Shown here piece by piece: positions 25,534 to 27,879 of a DNA stretch of 27,879 nucleotides; within the stretch, counting starts at the first letter, position 1, and every line of letters starts with the position of its first letter. Source of the DNA: CALCMJ01 sp964475415 (lineage in GTDB: Bacteria > Bacteroidota > Bacteroidia > Chitinophagales > Saprospiraceae); contig CAYYWZ010000054.1 in NCBI GenBank assembly GCA_964475415.1, forward strand, positions 1 to 27,879, read 5' to 3'. The notes beneath the pieces were generated by a model. It did not search any database, had not been told where the DNA came from, and saw nothing but the letters and a program-made list of their open reading frames with translations. Made by a program: the position numbers and the translations under genes.

Positions 25534-25671
25534 ATGACGCCACAAGAAATTCTTAGCAGGATTCAATCTAGTCATTGGTACCTATATATAGTATTGAACA
25601 ATCTTACTTATAATTCGGGGAAGTCTGTATTTAATTTATCCGATATTGCCAAAATAGCAAGTCACCCTGCG
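25534..25671 (+). CDS. Possible 45-residue ORF or N-terminal gene remnant
   Basis: ATG at 25534 opens a frame of 45 codons beginning MTPQEILSRIQSSHW and ending SDIAKIASHPA before TGA. The composition looks protein-like, but the frame ends just where the GC-rich structured segment begins, so it may be the 5' end of a gene interrupted by that segment, or chance. There is no family match that I know of. Confidence 0.3.
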
Positions 25672-25865
25672 TGAGGAACATGGAAGAGAGGCTACCACCG
25701 CGTGGCCTATGAGGCTGGGTGGTAGACTAGTCCGATAGGACCGAGCCGAATGGGGAGTCTGTAATACTCCGACCCAGAGCGGGAGGCATGAGCAGCAAGG
25801 CGAAAAAGGGTCACGCCCCAAATGTGGATAAAATGGTAATAACTAATAATAATACTATCCGCCAA
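25664..25865 (+). ncRNA. Unidentified GC-rich structured RNA candidate (possibly a group II intron fragment)
   Basis: A block at 25668-25820 is about 60% G+C by hand count in an otherwise AT-rich region, and no plausible protein covers it. Hairpins are clear: CTACCACC (25692-25699) with GGTGGTAG (25718-25725); GTCC-GATA-GGAC (25730-25741); GGAGT (25754-25758) with ACTCC (25766-25770); GTGGATA (25824-25830) with TATCCGC (25856-25862). GCGTGA near the 5' end can pair with TCACGC at about 25811-25816 to close the block. It lacks the signatures of RNase P RNA, tmRNA, SRP RNA, 5S rRNA and tRNA, and I cannot name it. A 5' (domain I) fragment of a group II intron is possible, but no domain V or reverse transcriptase is present. 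Strand is assumed from the downstream gene. Confidence 0.55.
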
Positions 25866-25888
25866 GAGTGTATCTTTGAACCGTGATA

Positions 25889-26635
25889 ATGCAAGGATAT
25901 AATATCAAGATTAATCAGTTCGAGGGTCCCTTCGATCTACTCCTCTTTTTTATAGAGCGGGATGAACTGAATATATATGATATTCCTATTGCTAAGATTA
26001 CGCAGGATTTTTTGGATTATATACGAGAGCTAGAGCAGCTGAATCTAGATGTGGCGAGTGAGTTTATTCTCATGGCCGCGACGCTGATACGTATCAAAGC
26101 GAGAAGTCTTATTCCGCGTAAGCAGATAGACGAAGAGGGGAATGAGATAGATCCACGGAAAGAACTGGTCCAGAGACTACTAGAATATAAGCGTTATAAG
26201 GAGATTATTGCTGAGTTATTAGCTATGGAAGACGAGCGTAAGAAGAAACATGCGCGTACCAATGTAGCTAGTGAGCTCAAGATTATAGCTAATAAGGCTC
26301 TAGTGGATATCGAACTGGAATCGCTCACCTTGTTTAAATTGCTGAAGGCTTATGATAATGTAATGAATAAGTATGAGGATAGAAAGAATCGTACCTATCA
26401 TGAGATTGTAAAATTTCCTTACACGATACAAGATCAGCAGACCTTTATAAAAAATAGAGTAAAGCGGGGCGAGCGTAATAAGTTCGAGCATATATTCGGC
26501 GTTGTGGAGAACAGGATAGAAGCTATCGTTACATTTCTGGCCTTGCTAGAACTGCTCAACACGCAGGTACTTACCCTTATGCAGGGCGAGGGACACAATA
26601 ATTTCTGGATAAGTTACAAGGAAACAGCAGCCTAG
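25889..26635 (+). CDS. scpA: Segregation and condensation protein A (kleisin)
   Basis: ScpA is the kleisin subunit that bridges SMC heads, with ScpB, in the condensin complex for chromosome compaction and segregation. The 248-residue product has the N-terminal family signature FEGPFDLLLFFIERDELNIYDIPI, then ITQDFLDYI and AATLIRIKARSLIP, and a C-terminal winged-helix segment ending in LALLELLNTQVLTLMQ. I start at the ATG at 25889; an in-frame GTG at 25883 adds two residues. A TATCTTTG word (25871-25878) just ahead fits the -7 consensus but would give an almost leaderless mRNA. scpB is not adjacent in this window. Confidence 0.93.
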   Translation: MQGYNIKINQFEGPFDLLLFFIERDELNIYDIPIAKITQDFLDYIRELEQLNLDVASEFILMAATLIRIKARSLIPRKQIDEEGNEIDPRKELVQRLLEYKRYKEIIAELLAMEDERKKKHARTNVASELKIIANKALVDIELESLTLFKLLKAYDNVMNKYEDRKNRTYHEIVKFPYTIQDQQTFIKNRVKRGERNKFEHIFGVVENRIEAIVTFLALLELLNTQVLTLMQGEGHNNFWISYKETAA

Positions 26636-26781
26636 ATTCTGCCATAATGTACACCACATAGCAGTAATTCTACTTTCTATAGATCTCACCTAATATTATC
26701 TTGTTGCTACTGAAAACATCAGAATGTAGAAAATGCCAAATTTTGCTATAATAATAATGCTATAAAAACTAAGTAAAAACA

Positions 26782-26789
26782 TATCTTTG
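26782..26789 (+). promoter_or_regulatory. Candidate -7 element of the atpD promoter
   Basis: TATCTTTG is an exact TAnnTTTG match, 51 bases before the atpD start, in an AT-rich intergenic region. The nearest TTTG upstream (26742-26745) is 36 bases away, too far for a -33 box, so the promoter call rests on the -7 element alone. Confidence 0.45.
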
Positions 26790-26840
26790 CAGCAAAATTA
26801 TTAAGCTTTATAATAAGCAATCAAATAATACTTTTATCAA

Positions 26841-27879
26841 ATGTCGAACATAGGTCATATCAAACAAATCATCGGTCCCGTAGTGGATGTAAGTTTTGCA
26901 AAGGAAGGTGCTAAACTTCCTGAAATATTAAACGCATTAGAAATCCAAAGAGAAGGTAACTCTGCTCTTGTTCTAGAAGTGCAAAAGCACCTAGGAGAGG
27001 ATAGTGTAAGAGCGATCGCGATGGATGCGACAGATGGTCTTACTAGAGGGATGGATGTGGTAGATACAGGTAAGCCGATTGCGATGCCTATCGGAGATGC
27101 TGTCAAAGGAAGATTATTTAACGTTGTAGGAGAGGCGATAGATGGTATCGGTAATGTACCTAAGGGTGAGGATGCTTATCCTATCCATAGAACGCCGCCT
27201 AGATTCGAAGATTTATCTACAGAATCTGAGGTACTTTTTACGGGTATCAAAGTAATCGATCTTATCGAGCCTTACTCTAAGGGTGGAAAGATCGGATTAT
27301 TCGGAGGAGCAGGAGTAGGAAAAACAGTATTGATACAAGAGCTTATTAACAATATTGCAAAAGGATATGATGGAATATCTGTATTTGCAGGAGTGGGAGA
27401 GCGTACAAGAGAAGGTAACGATTTGTTGAGAGAGATGTTAGAATCAGGTATCATCAACTATGGTGAAGATTTCTTACATTCTATGGAAGAAGGTGGATGG
27501 GATCTATCTAAGGTAGATAAGAAAGCTCTAGAAAAATCTAAAGCGACATTTGTATTTGGTCAGATGAACGAGCCACCTGGGGCGAGAGCAAGGGTAGCAC
27601 TTTCTGGTCTTACACTAGCAGAATATTATAGAGATGGAGATCTTTCTGATCCTTCAGGAGGAAAAGATATCCTATTCTTTATCGATAATATATTCAGGTT
27701 TACACAAGCAGGTTCTGAGGTGTCAGCCCTACTAGGAAGGATGCCATCAGCGGTGGGTTACCAACCTACCTTGGCAACAGAGATGGGTGTGATGCAAGAA
27801 CGTATTACTTCTACTAAGAGAGGATCTATTACCTCTGTACAGGCGGTATATGTACCTGCGGATGATTTGACGGATCCAG
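26841..27879 (+). CDS. atpD: F1F0 ATP synthase subunit beta (partial, runs off the window)
   Basis: Catalytic beta subunit of the F1 sector, which makes ATP at the cytosolic face of the inner membrane. The first 346 codons are present and the frame is open at the window edge. Landmarks are the N-terminal IGPVVDVSF barrel, the Walker A loop GGAGVGKTV (about residues 155-163), the GVGERTREGNDL segment with the catalytic glutamate, the Walker B strand ILFFIDNIFRFTQAGSEVSALLGRMPSAVGYQP (given here only as landmark), and the SITSVQAVYVPADDLTDP region. Family members are about 460-500 residues, so roughly the last quarter is missing. In Bacteroidota atpD with atpC is often apart from the other atp genes; here the upstream neighbour is scpA, which agrees with that. 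Confidence 0.97.
   Translation, partial: MSNIGHIKQIIGPVVDVSFAKEGAKLPEILNALEIQREGNSALVLEVQKHLGEDSVRAIAMDATDGLTRGMDVVDTGKPIAMPIGDAVKGRLFNVVGEAIDGIGNVPKGEDAYPIHRTPPRFEDLSTESEVLFTGIKVIDLIEPYSKGGKIGLFGGAGVGKTVLIQELINNIAKGYDGISVFAGVGERTREGNDLLREMLESGIINYGEDFLHSMEEGGWDLSKVDKKALEKSKATFVFGQMNEPPGARARVALSGLTLAEYYRDGDLSDPSGGKDILFFIDNIFRFTQAGSEVSALLGRMPSAVGYQPTLATEMGVMQERITSTKRGSITSVQAVYVPADDLTDP

Noticed and set aside
25636..25821. Minus-strand 61-codon frame across the GC-rich block
   Set aside because: It is rich in Cys, Pro and Ser, lacks family resemblance and coincides with strong RNA hairpins, so it is better explained as structured RNA.
25664..25865. RNase P RNA, tmRNA or SRP RNA
   Set aside because: The conserved GAGGAAAGTCC of RNase P, the tRNA-like ends and tag of tmRNA, and the SRP tetraloop helix are all absent.

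Overview
The window looks like the chromosome of a gliding, probably polysaccharide-degrading member of the Bacteroidota. The evidence is a gldB gliding lipoprotein gene, C-terminal type IX secretion (T9SS) sorting domains, a hybrid two-component regulator of the kind that controls polysaccharide utilisation loci (PULs), low G+C content, and promoters matching the Bacteroidota TTTG / TAnnTTTG pattern. The class cannot be fixed from sequence alone.

Layout. (1) 1-3650 is core: REP-like intergenic palindromes, nadC on the minus strand, gldB, a 2-oxoglutarate/Fe(II) dioxygenase and a tatA-type gene with a good promoter and terminator. (2) 3950-24310 is one PUL: a 1369-residue hybrid sensor/regulator, a TonB-dependent receptor with no SusD partner, a T9SS-exported beta-helix protein, a GH88 unsaturated uronyl hydrolase, a GH2 enzyme, a DUF4861 lipoprotein, a polysaccharide-deacetylase-like lipoprotein, two tandem alginate-lyase-superfamily (PL38-like) lipoproteins and a large modular T9SS enzyme with an N-terminal jelly-roll lyase-like domain. 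It ends in a decayed SDR-kduI chimera. (3) 24337-25511 has a second copy of the tatA terminator region, an outer-membrane beta-barrel gene and a small membrane protein. (4) 25534-25865 holds a tiny ORF and a GC-rich, strongly structured segment that looks like a non-coding RNA or intron fragment. (5) scpA and the first 346 codons of atpD close the window.

How the PUL could work (inference). The regulator senses an oligosaccharide in the periplasm. Secreted enzymes (beta-helix protein and jelly-roll protein) cut a uronic-acid polysaccharide outside the cell, the TonB-dependent receptor imports fragments, and periplasmic lipoproteins deacetylate and cleave them further (PL38-like lyases). GH88 and GH2 release monomers. 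No sulfatase is present, so a non-sulfated, possibly acetylated glucuronic-acid-rich glycan fits better than ulvan. The downstream genes that would handle the unsaturated uronate (an SDR reductase and KduI isomerase) are broken and fused by a deletion, so that step must be supplied elsewhere or is lost.

The observations I rate highest are the SDR/kduI deletion chimera, the duplicated tatA-terminator sequence bracketing the whole PUL (a possible island boundary), the unidentified structured RNA before scpA, and the SusD-less composition of the PUL.
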